From Leptospira sp. (GTDB taxonomy: Bacteria > Spirochaetota > Leptospiria > Leptospirales > Leptospiraceae): 64,000 nt of DNA. Positions 43,257 through 53,029 of the stretch are shown in pieces; the first letter of the stretch is position 1, and every line of letters begins with the position of its first letter. The notes below the pieces were generated by a model. The model saw only the letters and a program-made list of their open reading frames with translations. It ran no database searches and was not told where the DNA came from. The position numbers were made by a program, and so were the translations under genes. The DNA lies in NCBI GenBank assembly GCA_027531445.1, contig JAPZRK010000030.1, forward strand, positions 1 to 64,000, read 5' to 3'.

Positions 43257-44054
43257 ATGGATTTTAAAAATAAAGTAGTTTGGGTCACAGGAGCATCTTC
43301 CGGAATCGGGGAAGCATTGGTCAAACAGCTAGCAAAACGTGAAGCACTCATTGTACTTTCTTCCAGAAATAAAAAAGAACTAGAAAGAGTAAAAGTGGAA
43401 GCAGGCCTCAATGATTCCAATTCTTATATTTTGCCTCTAGACTTAGAGGACTACCATCAAGTTCCGAAATCAGTTCCTCTGGCTCTAAAAAAATGGGGCA
43501 GAGTTGATGTTCTCATCAATAATGGAGGCGTTAGCCAAAGAGATTTGGCTGAAAATTCTAAAATTGAAGTTACAGAGAAATTAATGAATATAAATTTTTT
43601 TGGAACCGTAGCTCTGACAATGGCATTGTACCCACATTTCAAATCTAGAAAAAGTGGCGTGGTTGCTGTTGTTTCTAGTGTCGCAGGAAAAGTTGGAACT
43701 AGAATGCGTTCGAGTTATTGTGCAAGCAAACATGCGCTACATGGTTATTTTGATAGTTTGAGAGCAGAAGCATACCATGATGGCATTCAGGTGACACTTA
43801 TGTGTCCTGGTTTTATCAAAACGAAGATTTCCATCAATGCACTATTGGGTTCAGGTAAGTCTCAAGGTTCGATGGATGATGCCCAGGCAAATGGTTTGGA
43901 TGTCGATATCACCGCAAAGAAAATGTTAGATGCTATAGCGGCAGGTAAGGATGAAGTGATAATCAGCGGAATCAAAGAAAGATTTGCTGCCTTTCTGAAA
44001 CGTTTTGCACCAGCTCTTCTTTCCAGGTTACTTCGTAATGCCAAAGTGACGTAA
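43257..44054 (+). CDS. Short-chain dehydrogenase/reductase (DHRS7-like)
   Basis: A ~265-residue SDR. The coenzyme motif is TGASSGIG (residues ~10-17), NNGG at ~90 stands for NNAG, and Ser with YCASK (~150-155) forms the catalytic triad. It oxidises or reduces an alcohol/carbonyl with NAD(P); substrate unknown. The ATG at 43257 is chosen because GAGG lies six bases upstream. It is divergent from pirin, sharing the intergenic region with the palindrome. Confidence 0.9.
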   Translation: MDFKNKVVWVTGASSGIGEALVKQLAKREALIVLSSRNKKELERVKVEAGLNDSNSYILPLDLEDYHQVPKSVPLALKKWGRVDVLINNGGVSQRDLAENSKIEVTEKLMNINFFGTVALTMALYPHFKSRKSGVVAVVSSVAGKVGTRMRSSYCASKHALHGYFDSLRAEAYHDGIQVTLMCPGFIKTKISINALLGSGKSQGSMDDAQANGLDVDITAKKMLDAIAAGKDEVIISGIKERFAAFLKRFAPALLSRLLRNAKVT

Positions 44055-44059
44055 ATAAA

Positions 44060-44764
44060 ATGCCATGGTCTGATGATGGTAAATATGGTTCATTCAAGAA
44101 GGTATTGATTGAACCAAAATGTTTGGAAGAGGAAGCTCAAGATATTAAGGATCAAATTCTCCATCTAAAACAACACTTTGAAGATCGATCGTTACCAGAA
44201 GCAAGTATCGCATTTCAATTTGTAATTCTATTTTTGAAAACACGAGTTGGAAAGAGAGCCTATCTGAAGATGGGCGTTCCATTACCTCTCGAAACAGAGG
44301 AGATAGCTTTTTTAGAATCCGTTCGTTTTTTTGGAATACCAGATACTGTTCGTTGTGCCCTGCTCAATTGGATGCAAGGGAAATGGCAAATTAAGTTGGT
44401 AAATTACCATCCGACGGGAAAGGAAATGTTGTATTCACAAAGTTTGGGCACTCGTCTAACAACGATTGATTGGGATGCTTGTCTAAATGGTGAACTTATT
44501 GAAGACAAACGAGATGCATTTGAACATTTGCTTCATGATTTAGCCCATGCGTTTATGTTCTTTCGTGAAGATTATGATTTTTTAGGACAGGTGCGTTTCT
44601 TTCAAAACATGTATGAAGATTTCCATCACTTTGAGCGTTATTTGCATTCGAATGATACTTTTAAACAAAAATTTGAGTATTGTATTTCAGATATGAACTC
44701 TCATCCAGCTCATCTAGAGGCGTATTGGAATGCAATTCGCCGTGAAGCAGGAATTTCTGTTTAG
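44060..44764 (+). CDS. Unknown protein with His/Asp-rich helical core
   Basis: A 234-residue protein that I do not recognise. A conspicuous helical segment (FEHLLHDLAHAFMFFRED, ~residues 154-171), with HH further on (EDFHHFERYLH), could bind metal like HD- or haem-oxygenase-type folds, but no family can be claimed. No signal peptide. It lies 5 bases after the SDR gene and overlaps the TonB receptor start, so the three are probably one transcript. Confidence 0.6.
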   Translation: MPWSDDGKYGSFKKVLIEPKCLEEEAQDIKDQILHLKQHFEDRSLPEASIAFQFVILFLKTRVGKRAYLKMGVPLPLETEEIAFLESVRFFGIPDTVRCALLNWMQGKWQIKLVNYHPTGKEMLYSQSLGTRLTTIDWDACLNGELIEDKRDAFEHLLHDLAHAFMFFREDYDFLGQVRFFQNMYEDFHHFERYLHSNDTFKQKFEYCISDMNSHPAHLEAYWNAIRREAGISV

Positions 44765-47444
44765 ATTTGTGAACTTATTTTTTTCTACTTTCATTCGATT
44801 CGTTTTTGTTTTAATTGTTTTTTTGATTTTTAACAATGGCTCTCTAGAAGCTGAAAATTTAATTGAAGTACAATTCCAAATTGTTCGCGCTCAATCGGGT
44901 AAACCATTGTCGGACGCTACACTTGTTTCAAAACAGGGCAAAACTTCTGGCGTTACAAATATCGAAGGCATCGTAAAATTAAAATTTCCAAAAATTGGGT
45001 TTTATGAAATTAAAATTGTAACTGCTGGCAAAATCGAATCGATAACAAAAGAAATACGATACACTGGCCAAGTTTTTTTGATTCCTATTTCTGAGGCAAA
45101 CCCAGGTGGAATTTTTGTAAGTGGTGAAAGAGACAAAACCGTACTTTCGAGGTATGGACTAGCCCAGGATGATATCAAACGGATTCCTGGTGTTGCTGGT
45201 GATTCCCTCAAAGCGATCCAAACAATCCCAGGTATCGTCGTCGGGGTACCGATCGGAGTACTGCCCACAGTTTTCACAAATGTCGGTACAAATACGATCA
45301 CTGGGAACCCTTATTCCAATAGTGAAAGAGGGGATCTTTCCTTACGAGGTGGCGGTACAAGACAAAACCAATTTTATTTTGACGGATTCCCATTGCCTTA
45401 TGCATTTCATTTAGGCAATCAATCATCTGTATTGAATAATAATTTGATACGATCCTTTGATGTCTATAGTGGAGCTTTCCCATCTCGTTACGGATTTGCA
45501 ACTGGAGGAATCATTGCAATCGAAGGAACCGATAGAGTTGATGAAAATAAAACAATACTCAACATTAACTTCTTTCTAGCGGATATCTATAACCAAACAC
45601 GCGTCTTGCCATCTTTGTCGATGGTTACATCAGGTAGGAAAAATTATCCAAACTTTGTTCTCCTCCAGGCATATCCTGCAGGTATTCCGGAAGATGCAAA
45701 GTTCGCCGAATATCAGGATTTTCAATGGAAGCTCATCTGGGATCTAAGTGCCGACCACAAATTGACATTCCAAACATTTGGAACAAGAGATAGACAAGCT
45801 TATACAAAACAGCAAGCAAGTTTTGAAAGAGGAGGGCAAGATCCTAGGCCACCGACTGGATTGGATCGAAATTTTAGAACGGATGGAATCCGTTATGTGT
45901 GGAAAGGCAAATCATTTCGGAACACGATTTCATATTCAAGGACAGAGTTTAACGAATTTTTTGAATTACGAATTACAAATCCTGCAACAGCTGAAAATAT
46001 TTTTGGCTTACAAAATCGGACATCCGACTTTCTAACTTATGCGGAGCAGAGATTTGAATGGGAAATCATTGAAGAGCATCTAAAATTTGAATCAGGAATT
46101 CAATCCCGTTCACGAGAAACAAATCTTAAGGGCGAAAATATTACTTCAACAAACAGGCTATTTGGCGATATATTCAATAATTTACTTAACTCAAGTCCTC
46201 AGTTCCGTTCAGTGATAGATGGAGATCGCATTCGTTATACGGAAACTTCGGGTTATAGCGAATTCCAAGGGAAATGGCATGGATTTCGACTGAATCCAGG
46301 TGGACGAGTCGATGCTTATAGTGGATCCAAAGAGGTCAATCTCTCACCGCGAATTACTGGAGGTTATGTTTTTGAGGGTACGAAAACAAGTATCTTGGGG
46401 GGACATGGAATTCATTATAATGCACCGGTATCAGTGGAACAACTCTCAAGTCGATCGGGCAATCCTGGGCTTTTTATGGAAAGGTCGGAACACAATTCGA
46501 TCGGAGTCCAACAAGAACTCAATCAAGGTTGGCTTATCAAAGTAGAAGTATTTCGAAACATATTTCAAAACATAATCGTTGCAGATAACTTTATAACGGA
46601 TCCGTATTCGCCAAATAATGATTTGCGTGTCATTGCAAATGATCCGATTCGAGCAGTAAACCAGCCAGTAGGTGCTCGTAATCTGTTTTATTCAAATGCT
46701 GGTTATGGTCATTCCGATGGTATAGAATTTTTTATTAAAAAAACAAAAGATCCCAGAGAAGATTCAGGTGCTTACGGATGGATTTCTTATACAAACTCAA
46801 TTACAAAAAGAATCAATAACCAAGCAAGAAGAACCAGTGATGAAAATGTAAATAGAACTCTTTTGAACGGAACCAGACAATTATTGGCACAAACGACAGT
46901 GGGAACCAATTACGTAAACTATTACGATGATAACCAGTTTGAGATCATTTACAATAATGACCGTGAAGAGTTGTATGATTTAGATCGTAGGCATATTTTA
47001 AATTTGGTTTTTGGATATAAATTCAATCGGGATTGGCAGGTTGGTGGTCGGTATCGATATTTTTCTGGAACTCCTTATACACCGATTATCAATGCGAACA
47101 GAGCAAATCAAGCATCTACATTTGGCGTAAACTTATACTTCCCTGAATATTCAAAGGAATATAACAGTGATAGATTGCTCCCATTTCACCAATTAGACAT
47201 ACGCATTGATAGTTATGACCACTACTCGTGGGGCTATATCAACATGTATTTAGAGCTTGTTAACTTCTATGGTCGTCAAAATCAAACAGGATTGAACTTT
47301 GATAATCTAGCCGCCTACCAAAGAGGCGTCAATCCATCCTCCACTTTTGATACTGTCAATTCTCCATACATCCAATCGCAAAGACCCAATGGTAGTCCGA
47401 TCAATTTGCCCCTTATCAACTTAGGTATTGAAGTAAGGTTTTGA
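44730..47444 (+). CDS. TonB-dependent receptor with N-terminal carboxypeptidase-regulatory-like domain
   Basis: A 904-residue protein. A signal anchor (IRFVFVLIVFLIFNNGSLEA) is followed by a beta-sandwich (~45-110: AQSGKPLSDATLVSKQG), then the plug (SLRGGGTRQNQFYFDGFPLP) and a large barrel ending in ...LGIEVRF. Such proteins import siderophores, vitamin B12 or glycans across the outer membrane with TonB/ExbBD energy. I see no clear TonB box, and no uptake genes nearby reveal the ligand. A GTG at 44769 is an alternative start after the previous gene's stop. Confidence 0.88.
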   Translation: MQFAVKQEFLFRFVNLFFSTFIRFVFVLIVFLIFNNGSLEAENLIEVQFQIVRAQSGKPLSDATLVSKQGKTSGVTNIEGIVKLKFPKIGFYEIKIVTAGKIESITKEIRYTGQVFLIPISEANPGGIFVSGERDKTVLSRYGLAQDDIKRIPGVAGDSLKAIQTIPGIVVGVPIGVLPTVFTNVGTNTITGNPYSNSERGDLSLRGGGTRQNQFYFDGFPLPYAFHLGNQSSVLNNNLIRSFDVYSGAFPSRYGFATGGIIAIEGTDRVDENKTILNINFFLADIYNQTRVLPSLSMVTSGRKNYPNFVLLQAYPAGIPEDAKFAEYQDFQWKLIWDLSADHKLTFQTFGTRDRQAYTKQQASFERGGQDPRPPTGLDRNFRTDGIRYVWKGKSFRNTISYSRTEFNEFFELRITNPATAENIFGLQNRTSDFLTYAEQRFEWEIIEEHLKFESGIQSRSRETNLKGENITSTNRLFGDIFNNLLNSSPQFRSVIDGDRIRYTETSGYSEFQGKWHGFRLNPGGRVDAYSGSKEVNLSPRITGGYVFEGTKTSILGGHGIHYNAPVSVEQLSSRSGNPGLFMERSEHNSIGVQQELNQGWLIKVEVFRNIFQNIIVADNFITDPYSPNNDLRVIANDPIRAVNQPVGARNLFYSNAGYGHSDGIEFFIKKTKDPREDSGAYGWISYTNSITKRINNQARRTSDENVNRTLLNGTRQLLAQTTVGTNYVNYYDDNQFEIIYNNDREELYDLDRRHILNLVFGYKFNRDWQVGGRYRYFSGTPYTPIINANRANQASTFGVNLYFPEYSKEYNSDRLLPFHQLDIRIDSYDHYSWGYINMYLELVNFYGRQNQTGLNFDNLAAYQRGVNPSSTFDTVNSPYIQSQRPNGSPINLPLINLGIEVRF

Positions 47445-47446
47445 TT

Positions 47447-48136
47447 ATGGCAAGTGAAAGCAATGTAATGATTTATACAAAATCGAAAGTTCTAAATATC
47501 CTTTTTACGTTTTTTTTAATGCTATATTTCTTATCCTGCAACGAAGGATCTGATAAAATACAAGCGAAGAATGAAAGAGAACAGACATTGATGATTGTGT
47601 TATCTCGTTTTAATGAGGAAGGAAATTGTAAAAGAACAATTTTTAATGAGAATACCCAGACAACAAGTGTTACTTGTAATCGCTACCCAAGAGGTATTTG
47701 TAATATTGATTTATCTATTGTAAGTAGCGGTGAAATTACCTTTCAAATCAATGAAGGAAGAAAGTTAGCGGAAAGGGTGGTAGAGTGTGATTTGAGTTTT
47801 TTACAATCGGGAATTTTGTCCACCACATCGACGAGTCAAACAGATGAACAGTCGCTACGAAAGAATGTTACGTACATTACAGTCGCAAGTTGTGAAGCAG
47901 ATGGATTTTTGATTCCTGAGGGCAAAAGACTCACGTTGGCCAGTGAATTGACATTTTTAGAATCAGCTAGGGGAAAGATCGGGCGGACGGCAAGTATTCT
48001 ACGAGATAATGTTTTTCTCACCCAAACAATAAGAGATAGAGCAAGAATCTGCCTGTCGAACGAATTCACGTTAGATGAAAGATCTTTATTTGATGATTTG
48101 AAATCAGGAAAAGTGATTACTGAGATTGCGAAGTGA
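47447..48136 (+). CDS. Lipoprotein downstream of the TonB receptor
   Basis: About 229 residues with a lipoprotein signal (LFTFFLMLYFLSCNEG, Cys near residue 29). The mature part has several Cys (NEEGNCKRT; TSVTCNRYPRGIC) and no recognisable fold. ATG 47447 is preceded by AAGG eight bases away; ATG 47468 would give a shorter signal peptide. Cotranscription with the TonB receptor suggests a surface or periplasmic accessory, perhaps ligand capture. The end overlaps MazG (minus) by 20 bases. Confidence 0.7.
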   Translation: MASESNVMIYTKSKVLNILFTFFLMLYFLSCNEGSDKIQAKNEREQTLMIVLSRFNEEGNCKRTIFNENTQTTSVTCNRYPRGICNIDLSIVSSGEITFQINEGRKLAERVVECDLSFLQSGILSTTSTSQTDEQSLRKNVTYITVASCEADGFLIPEGKRLTLASELTFLESARGKIGRTASILRDNVFLTQTIRDRARICLSNEFTLDERSLFDDLKSGKVITEIAK

Positions 48137-48485
48137 GCTTCGGATTGTTTTTATGACGGTCTTTGTCTCTCAACGTGTTTTTTTGTAATGTCTGTTGGAT
48201 ACAATCTTCAAGTGATAGCCCCATCTGATTTGAAAGGCAAGTCAGGACAAATAATATATCACCAATTTCCCCAGGAATCGCTTCCTTTGATTCACCTTTT
48301 TTGAAGGACTGGTCACCGTAAGTCCTCGCCATAAGTCTCGACAGTTCACCAACTTCTTCAACCAAAACGGCTAGGTTTGTCATTTCAGAAAAATAACGAA
48401 CGCCTATCTCTTTGATCCATTGGTCAACGTCTGCCTGTAGTTGATTCAGTGTTAGATGAGTGGTTTGTGAATTGTTATTTTCCAA
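48117..48485 (-). CDS. MazG-family nucleotide pyrophosphohydrolase
   Basis: A 122-residue all-helical protein. The metal-binding EEVGE (~residues 44-48) and EIGDILF (~73-79) pairs are the MazG/dUTPase signature. It hydrolyses (d)NTPs, possibly aberrant ones, to monophosphates in the cytosol. It overlaps the upstream SGNH-like gene by 11 bases, so it is cotranscribed with the second MBOAT pair, an odd combination. Confidence 0.88.
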   Translation of the reverse strand: MENNNSQTTHLTLNQLQADVDQWIKEIGVRYFSEMTNLAVLVEEVGELSRLMARTYGDQSFKKGESKEAIPGEIGDILFVLTCLSNQMGLSLEDCIQQTLQKNTLRDKDRHKNNPKLTSQSQ

Positions 48486-49614
48486 AACGAACCTTTAAAT
48501 CCTTTCCCAAAATGCGTGAGAATTTTTGCATACCTGCGTTGTTGAGGTGAATTAAATCGTAACAGTACTCTCCATTATCGCTTTCTCCAAGTGAGTTTTG
48601 ATAATCCATTTGATCCAAAGTCTGATAGTTTCCAAGAGCCAAAGTCAAACCATCTTTCCACACTTTCATTCTTTCTATACTATTTAAGCTGCGAATGGCA
48701 GATGAATAGGGTGCAAAAACGTCGATGATATGTATTTTTTTATCACCTATCATGGAATACATTTTTGAAAGTCTTGTAAAATATCGTTTTGTATTTTCAG
48801 TGACGACTGGTTCCTGAGGTACGGTTTTAGCTACTGCACAGGTTTCATAAATCATTCGCCGATGATCTTCATTCGAAGCAGGCGGGATCGGATCTGTAGA
48901 GGAGGGTCCCATAGATTGTAAACACTGATCAACAGAGTCGATACGATAAGGACCCATGGATTCCATGTTTTGATTTTCATAATCCCATGGATTGATGTTC
49001 GGATTTTTATTTCGGCGGGCGATGGCTTTAATTCTCTCATTAAAATTGATCACCATATCTGCCAAATCCTTTCGATAGGCGACCGATTTGGAAGATAAAA
49101 ACAAAAAATCAGATGGTGTGACGTCATATCCAAAATCTCGAACGAGGGAAAGAGCGCGGAAGTTACCAACTTCGGAAAGCATAACAAGCGTTGGATCGAC
49201 GAGATGTTTTCGGTCTACCCAAGCCATACCTGGTTCTAGGACATGAATGATGGTGTGAACTTTTTGAAAGTCTTCAAGATGCTTTTCAAGAAGTTGGTGT
49301 TGAACTATAAGCTCTGATCCTCTGATCGCAATTGATTGGACTTTTTCATTCGTAGAGGCTAACTCCTCATTTAATATTCTAACGCTGATTCCCTCAAAGG
49401 CAACAGACGTACCTACGATCAAAATGGTAGGATCTAAGTTCTTTCTCTGTTCTAAAATATGATCAGTGACTCGATTGATATTTGCCGCATAAGAGTTTTT
49501 TTTGAGGTATGTTCTATATACTCCAAGCTGTAATAAGATTTCAAAAAAAAGAAAGAATCCCAAAGCAAAGAGTAGTCTTTTGTCGAATAAAAATTTGATA
49601 AATTCTTTAATCAT
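48475..49614 (-). CDS. Second membrane-anchored SGNH-like protein (DUF1574 type), MBOAT partner
   Basis: A 379-residue protein with an N-terminal anchor (RLLFALGFFLFFEILLQLGV) and an SGNH-like domain: ILIVGTSVAFEGIS (nucleophile Ser region, ~residue 67) and YDLIHLNNAG near the C-terminus supplying Asp and His. It is shorter than the homologue at 34.9 kb because it lacks that protein's large beta-rich insert. It follows the MBOAT gene by 9 bases and probably finishes acyl transfer to a surface glycan. Confidence 0.75.
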   Translation of the reverse strand: MIKEFIKFLFDKRLLFALGFFLFFEILLQLGVYRTYLKKNSYAANINRVTDHILEQRKNLDPTILIVGTSVAFEGISVRILNEELASTNEKVQSIAIRGSELIVQHQLLEKHLEDFQKVHTIIHVLEPGMAWVDRKHLVDPTLVMLSEVGNFRALSLVRDFGYDVTPSDFLFLSSKSVAYRKDLADMVINFNERIKAIARRNKNPNINPWDYENQNMESMGPYRIDSVDQCLQSMGPSSTDPIPPASNEDHRRMIYETCAVAKTVPQEPVVTENTKRYFTRLSKMYSMIGDKKIHIIDVFAPYSSAIRSLNSIERMKVWKDGLTLALGNYQTLDQMDYQNSLGESDNGEYCYDLIHLNNAGMQKFSRILGKDLKVRFGK

Positions 49615-49623
49615 CGTTGCTCC

Positions 49624-51120
49624 CTAAAATTGAAAGTATAAGAAGTTTTGACTTTCAGTAATGCCAAAGAAGAGTAGTAGGTAAATATTGACGATGATGA
49701 AAGCCGTATATTTAAATCGATTCCCTTGAAACAAGGTCGGGATCTGTCGTTTCGAAAATATATAACTTGCTACAAAACAAATAAGAATAAGAATTCCAAA
49801 ACGATAGTTTGCCCATCGAATCAACGGCAAAGAATTTTCATTCAAGAAAACCAAACTCTTCATCATATAGACTGCCTTATCCATATTTTCTGCTCTGAAC
49901 ATAATAAAGCCAAAACTCAAACAGAACATGGTGAAGACTCGGGCAATGACATCATAAACCCAGCCACCTTTTTCGTTTAACGTTTTGCAAACATTGGATT
50001 CGCTATATTGTTTATGAATTAAAAGCATGACTCCTTGCCAAATACCCCAGCTAACATAGTGATAAGCGGCGCCATGCCAGAGTCCTGCAAAAAGCCAAGT
50101 GATCATTATATTCCGAATATAGATAAGCTGAGAAACACGTGAGCCACCGAGTGGGATATAAATATAATCTCGTATCCATGTTGAGAATGAGATATGCCAT
50201 CTAGACCAATGATCAGCGATATTTCTGCATGACATTGGAAAGTTGAAGTTCGGATTGAATTGGAACCCGAAAAGTCTTGCCACACCAATAGCGATATCAG
50301 TGTAGCCAGCAAAATCAAAATAAATTTGCCATCCAAATGCGAGGGCTCCTGTCCATATTTCAATGCTGTTTAGGTTTTGATAGTTGAGAAATGTGGCATC
50401 CACCACCTTACCGAGATTATCAGCAAAAACAACTTTTCGAGTGAGCCCGATCAGAATCAGAGCGAATGCGGCATCAAAATGTTCTTTGTAAACAACCAAT
50501 CGTTTGTCCAAATCACGGAAAAACGTCTCGGCTCGCACGATGGGTCCTGCGACAAGTTGAGGGAAAAATGCAACGTAAAGTGAGAAGTCTAAAAATGATT
50601 TTCGAGCTTCAATTTTTCCAAAAAAGACATCGATGGTATAACTCATAGACTGGAATGTGTAGAACGAGATTCCAACTGGTAGAATGATGTTTTGCGGTTG
50701 GAAACGGAATTCATTCCAAAAATTTACATCGTTAAAAAGTCCGAGTAAGAAGTTTGTATATTTGAAAAAAGCAAGCGTTCCAAGATTTACTAACAACGAA
50801 ATGGTTAAAAAGAGTTTCCTTCGCGATGCCTTATCTTTTGAACTTTCAATAATTAAGGCAGAGTAGTAGTCCACAATCGTTGAAAACAGTAATATCAAAA
50901 TGTAAATATTGATTTTAAAGTCACAGAATAATGTATCGACTATAAATCCAAAACCATCAGTGTTCCTCGCATCACACTTGATGGAACTTGGTTGCCATGC
51001 CATATAAAAATAGTAACTTGCGAGAAGGAAAAAAAGCCTCTGCCACTTATTCTTAAGAAGATTTCCAATAACTAGTGTTATCGGAAAAAAGATTAAAAAT
51101 TCGAAAGAGTTGAACAACAT
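49624..51120 (-). CDS. Second MBOAT-family O-acyltransferase (AlgI-like)
   Basis: A 498-residue polytopic protein. It carries FFPQLVAGPIVRAETF, FDFAGYTDIAIGVARLFG, DHWSRWHISFSTWIRDYIYI and the catalytic LWHGAAYHYVSWG (~residues 342-354). The gene order MBOAT-SGNH is the same as in the pair at 33.3-36.4 kb, but on the opposite strand. It sits at the end of a run of membrane and glycosyltransferase genes, so its acceptor may be the glycan made by them. Confidence 0.93.
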   Translation of the reverse strand: MLFNSFEFLIFFPITLVIGNLLKNKWQRLFFLLASYYFYMAWQPSSIKCDARNTDGFGFIVDTLFCDFKINIYILILLFSTIVDYYSALIIESSKDKASRRKLFLTISLLVNLGTLAFFKYTNFLLGLFNDVNFWNEFRFQPQNIILPVGISFYTFQSMSYTIDVFFGKIEARKSFLDFSLYVAFFPQLVAGPIVRAETFFRDLDKRLVVYKEHFDAAFALILIGLTRKVVFADNLGKVVDATFLNYQNLNSIEIWTGALAFGWQIYFDFAGYTDIAIGVARLFGFQFNPNFNFPMSCRNIADHWSRWHISFSTWIRDYIYIPLGGSRVSQLIYIRNIMITWLFAGLWHGAAYHYVSWGIWQGVMLLIHKQYSESNVCKTLNEKGGWVYDVIARVFTMFCLSFGFIMFRAENMDKAVYMMKSLVFLNENSLPLIRWANYRFGILILICFVASYIFSKRQIPTLFQGNRFKYTAFIIVNIYLLLFFGITESQNFLYFQF

Positions 51121-51129
51121 CTTAATAAT

Positions 51130-52425
51130 TTACCTTTGATAAATTGATTCGTCTGCTAATTTTAAAACAGGGCCTTGGATACCTTCAATATATCCAAACT
51201 TCGGGCCAATTGACCTTGGCAGTGTTGAAAAAGCAAAATTAGTTAAAAAGAAAAGACCACCTACTGTAATGTAGATGGTATGGAGAAGTGACTTTGAAAA
51301 TACAGGGAAGCTGGAAAGGGTCATGGATTGAAAGATATAAAAATTGAGAATCCAAAGTGCAATCACAGTCCCAACCCAAAATTCAAAAAAATATCCTTCC
51401 CACCAAGTATAAAAACAAATGGAAGGAGGTAGCCAAAATGCCATAATTATCAGCTCTGATCGATATGTTTTCCATAGTTTGCGAAAATTGATTAAACCCA
51501 TGGTCATTGTAAACATCCAAAATAAAGCATTCAGATTGTATAGAATATGATTCTTGGAGAAGAAATTAGAAAAATCCACTCTAAATTTTGGGGTAACATT
51601 TTGGAACACCAGAAAGGCATCTCCTATACCGCGATAAAAATAATGAAAATAGTTTTTTTCTCCTTCGCTCATGCCCCATCTGTTGATAGCGGCGTACAAA
51701 AACATCCAGAAACTAAAGTGTTTTTCATCAATCGGACCCAAACCACGTTTGAGAATGACGAAGCCAACAAAAAGGTAAGATACAATCGTCGCGACTCCAA
51801 GCAAGGTTAGGTAGATAAAAATGGTACGAAGTTTTTTTCCAAAACTTCGATTTTGATTCAGTAAAATCGCCGAAGGCACAATGCCGAAATGGATTACATT
51901 GGATTGATGAAAGTAAATGGAAAATAATTGCAGGCACCAAAGAAGAATGAGATGCCAATGTTTTAGTCCGCCTCTTAAGAAGTATACTGTGAACAAAAAA
52001 AGCAAAGCCATCAAACAAGAATGAATGAGTGGCGTATCATTATGTAGGCTATAGAACCAAAATGCTTGGCTAAATTGAATGCACATAGCAAGAAGGATTG
52101 CTAAAAAAAAGTCTTTATAAAGTTTTTGAAAGATCCAAATGAAAATGCCCAGAAAGATAAGCGAAGAAACAAGGATCCTCAATCTCAAAAAGAACATGAT
52201 ATCGGTCGTTGGATAAATGGATTGGATCCACTTCCAATAGAGTAGTCCTGAGGATTCAAATCCAAGATGATGAGGATTAAAAAAGGCAGATTCTATCCTA
52301 TTCTTTTGGATATTAAGAGCATATACACAAGAATCCCAATCGAAATTTCTGGAAAGAAATCGCAAGTGGAACAAAAATAAAAAAACTAATATGAGAGATA
52401 TAATTAGAAAACGAATCTTCTTCAA
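51130..52425 (-). CDS. Polytopic membrane protein, probable GT-C-type glycosyltransferase
   Basis: A 431-residue protein with ~10 membrane helices. The first large loop has FDWDSCVYALNI and NPHHLGFE, acidic and His residues placed as in GT-C fold lipid-linked sugar transferases. Family assignment is tentative. It lies between the MBOAT and a second group of glycosyltransferase genes on the same strand, 9 bases before the MBOAT start, which supports a role in glycan assembly. Confidence 0.6.
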   Translation of the reverse strand: MKKIRFLIISLILVFLFLFHLRFLSRNFDWDSCVYALNIQKNRIESAFFNPHHLGFESSGLLYWKWIQSIYPTTDIMFFLRLRILVSSLIFLGIFIWIFQKLYKDFFLAILLAMCIQFSQAFWFYSLHNDTPLIHSCLMALLFLFTVYFLRGGLKHWHLILLWCLQLFSIYFHQSNVIHFGIVPSAILLNQNRSFGKKLRTIFIYLTLLGVATIVSYLFVGFVILKRGLGPIDEKHFSFWMFLYAAINRWGMSEGEKNYFHYFYRGIGDAFLVFQNVTPKFRVDFSNFFSKNHILYNLNALFWMFTMTMGLINFRKLWKTYRSELIIMAFWLPPSICFYTWWEGYFFEFWVGTVIALWILNFYIFQSMTLSSFPVFSKSLLHTIYITVGGLFFLTNFAFSTLPRSIGPKFGYIEGIQGPVLKLADESIYQR

Positions 52426-52438
52426 GGAATAGATCCCT

Positions 52439-53029
52439 TTATCTCTTCAAGATTTGATTCAAGATGGATCTATTCTTTCCATAAGGGAAAAAATAGGGTG
52501 ACGTTCCTAAGATATGATCATCTTTTTTCCATACAACTTGATTGAGTCCAAAAAAATCTAATACACCAGAGTGAGACCAATCCACTTGAGTTTTGTCAGG
52601 TGAACAATCAAATTTGAATAGACTATGACCAAATCCTTTTTTTCTGATAATCCAAACTTCATTCCGAATCAAATATACGCTTACATTTAGCTTAGACAAT
52701 AATCCTGCGAGATCCCAAAGCAAGGAAAATGAAAGATAAAAGTAAACAAACAGAGTCAAGTATTGGTAGTATTTGAGATGATCAAGGAAAGGGATTTTTA
52801 ATACTTTAGTGATTTCTAAAATGCCAACAAACCAAAATAAGAAGTCACTTAAAATGTGTATATACTGATAAAGAAGAAACAAAAAACATCCAACTGCGAT
52901 AACCAATATGTATTGAGGAATCAAATTTGGGGTAATCTTTTCATATAACGAAGTTCCAAAAAAAGCGTTGGTTCTTTTTGCCTTATATTCGGTTATTTTG
53001 AAGCGTAATTCTTTTAGCTTTTGTTTCAT
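52439..53029 (-). CDS. Small membrane protein, unknown
   Basis: About 196 residues with two hydrophobic segments (YILVIAVGCFLFLLYQYIHI; YQYLTLFVYFYLSFSLLWDL) and a soluble C-terminal part. Function unknown. The ATG at 53029 overlaps the stop of the upstream glycosyltransferase gene by four bases (ATGA), favouring it over the longer frame at 53077. Context suggests a glycan-assembly accessory. Confidence 0.6.
   Translation of the reverse strand: MKQKLKELRFKITEYKAKRTNAFFGTSLYEKITPNLIPQYILVIAVGCFLFLLYQYIHILSDFLFWFVGILEITKVLKIPFLDHLKYYQYLTLFVYFYLSFSLLWDLAGLLSKLNVSVYLIRNEVWIIRKKGFGHSLFKFDCSPDKTQVDWSHSGVLDFFGLNQVVWKKDDHILGTSPYFFPYGKNRSILNQILKR

Noticed and set aside
43130..43420. Minus-strand frame over the pirin/SDR intergenic region
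   Set aside because: It spans the promoter palindrome and the antisense of the SDR nucleotide-binding region; not protein-like.
46016..46028. Third copy of the TGTCGGACATCCGACA palindrome
   Set aside because: Only 13 of 16 bases match and it lies in the middle of the TonB receptor coding sequence; probably chance.
50136..50141. CACGTG core of a canonical parS
   Set aside because: Flanking bases do not match TGTTNCACGTGNAACA, and it lies inside an MBOAT gene.
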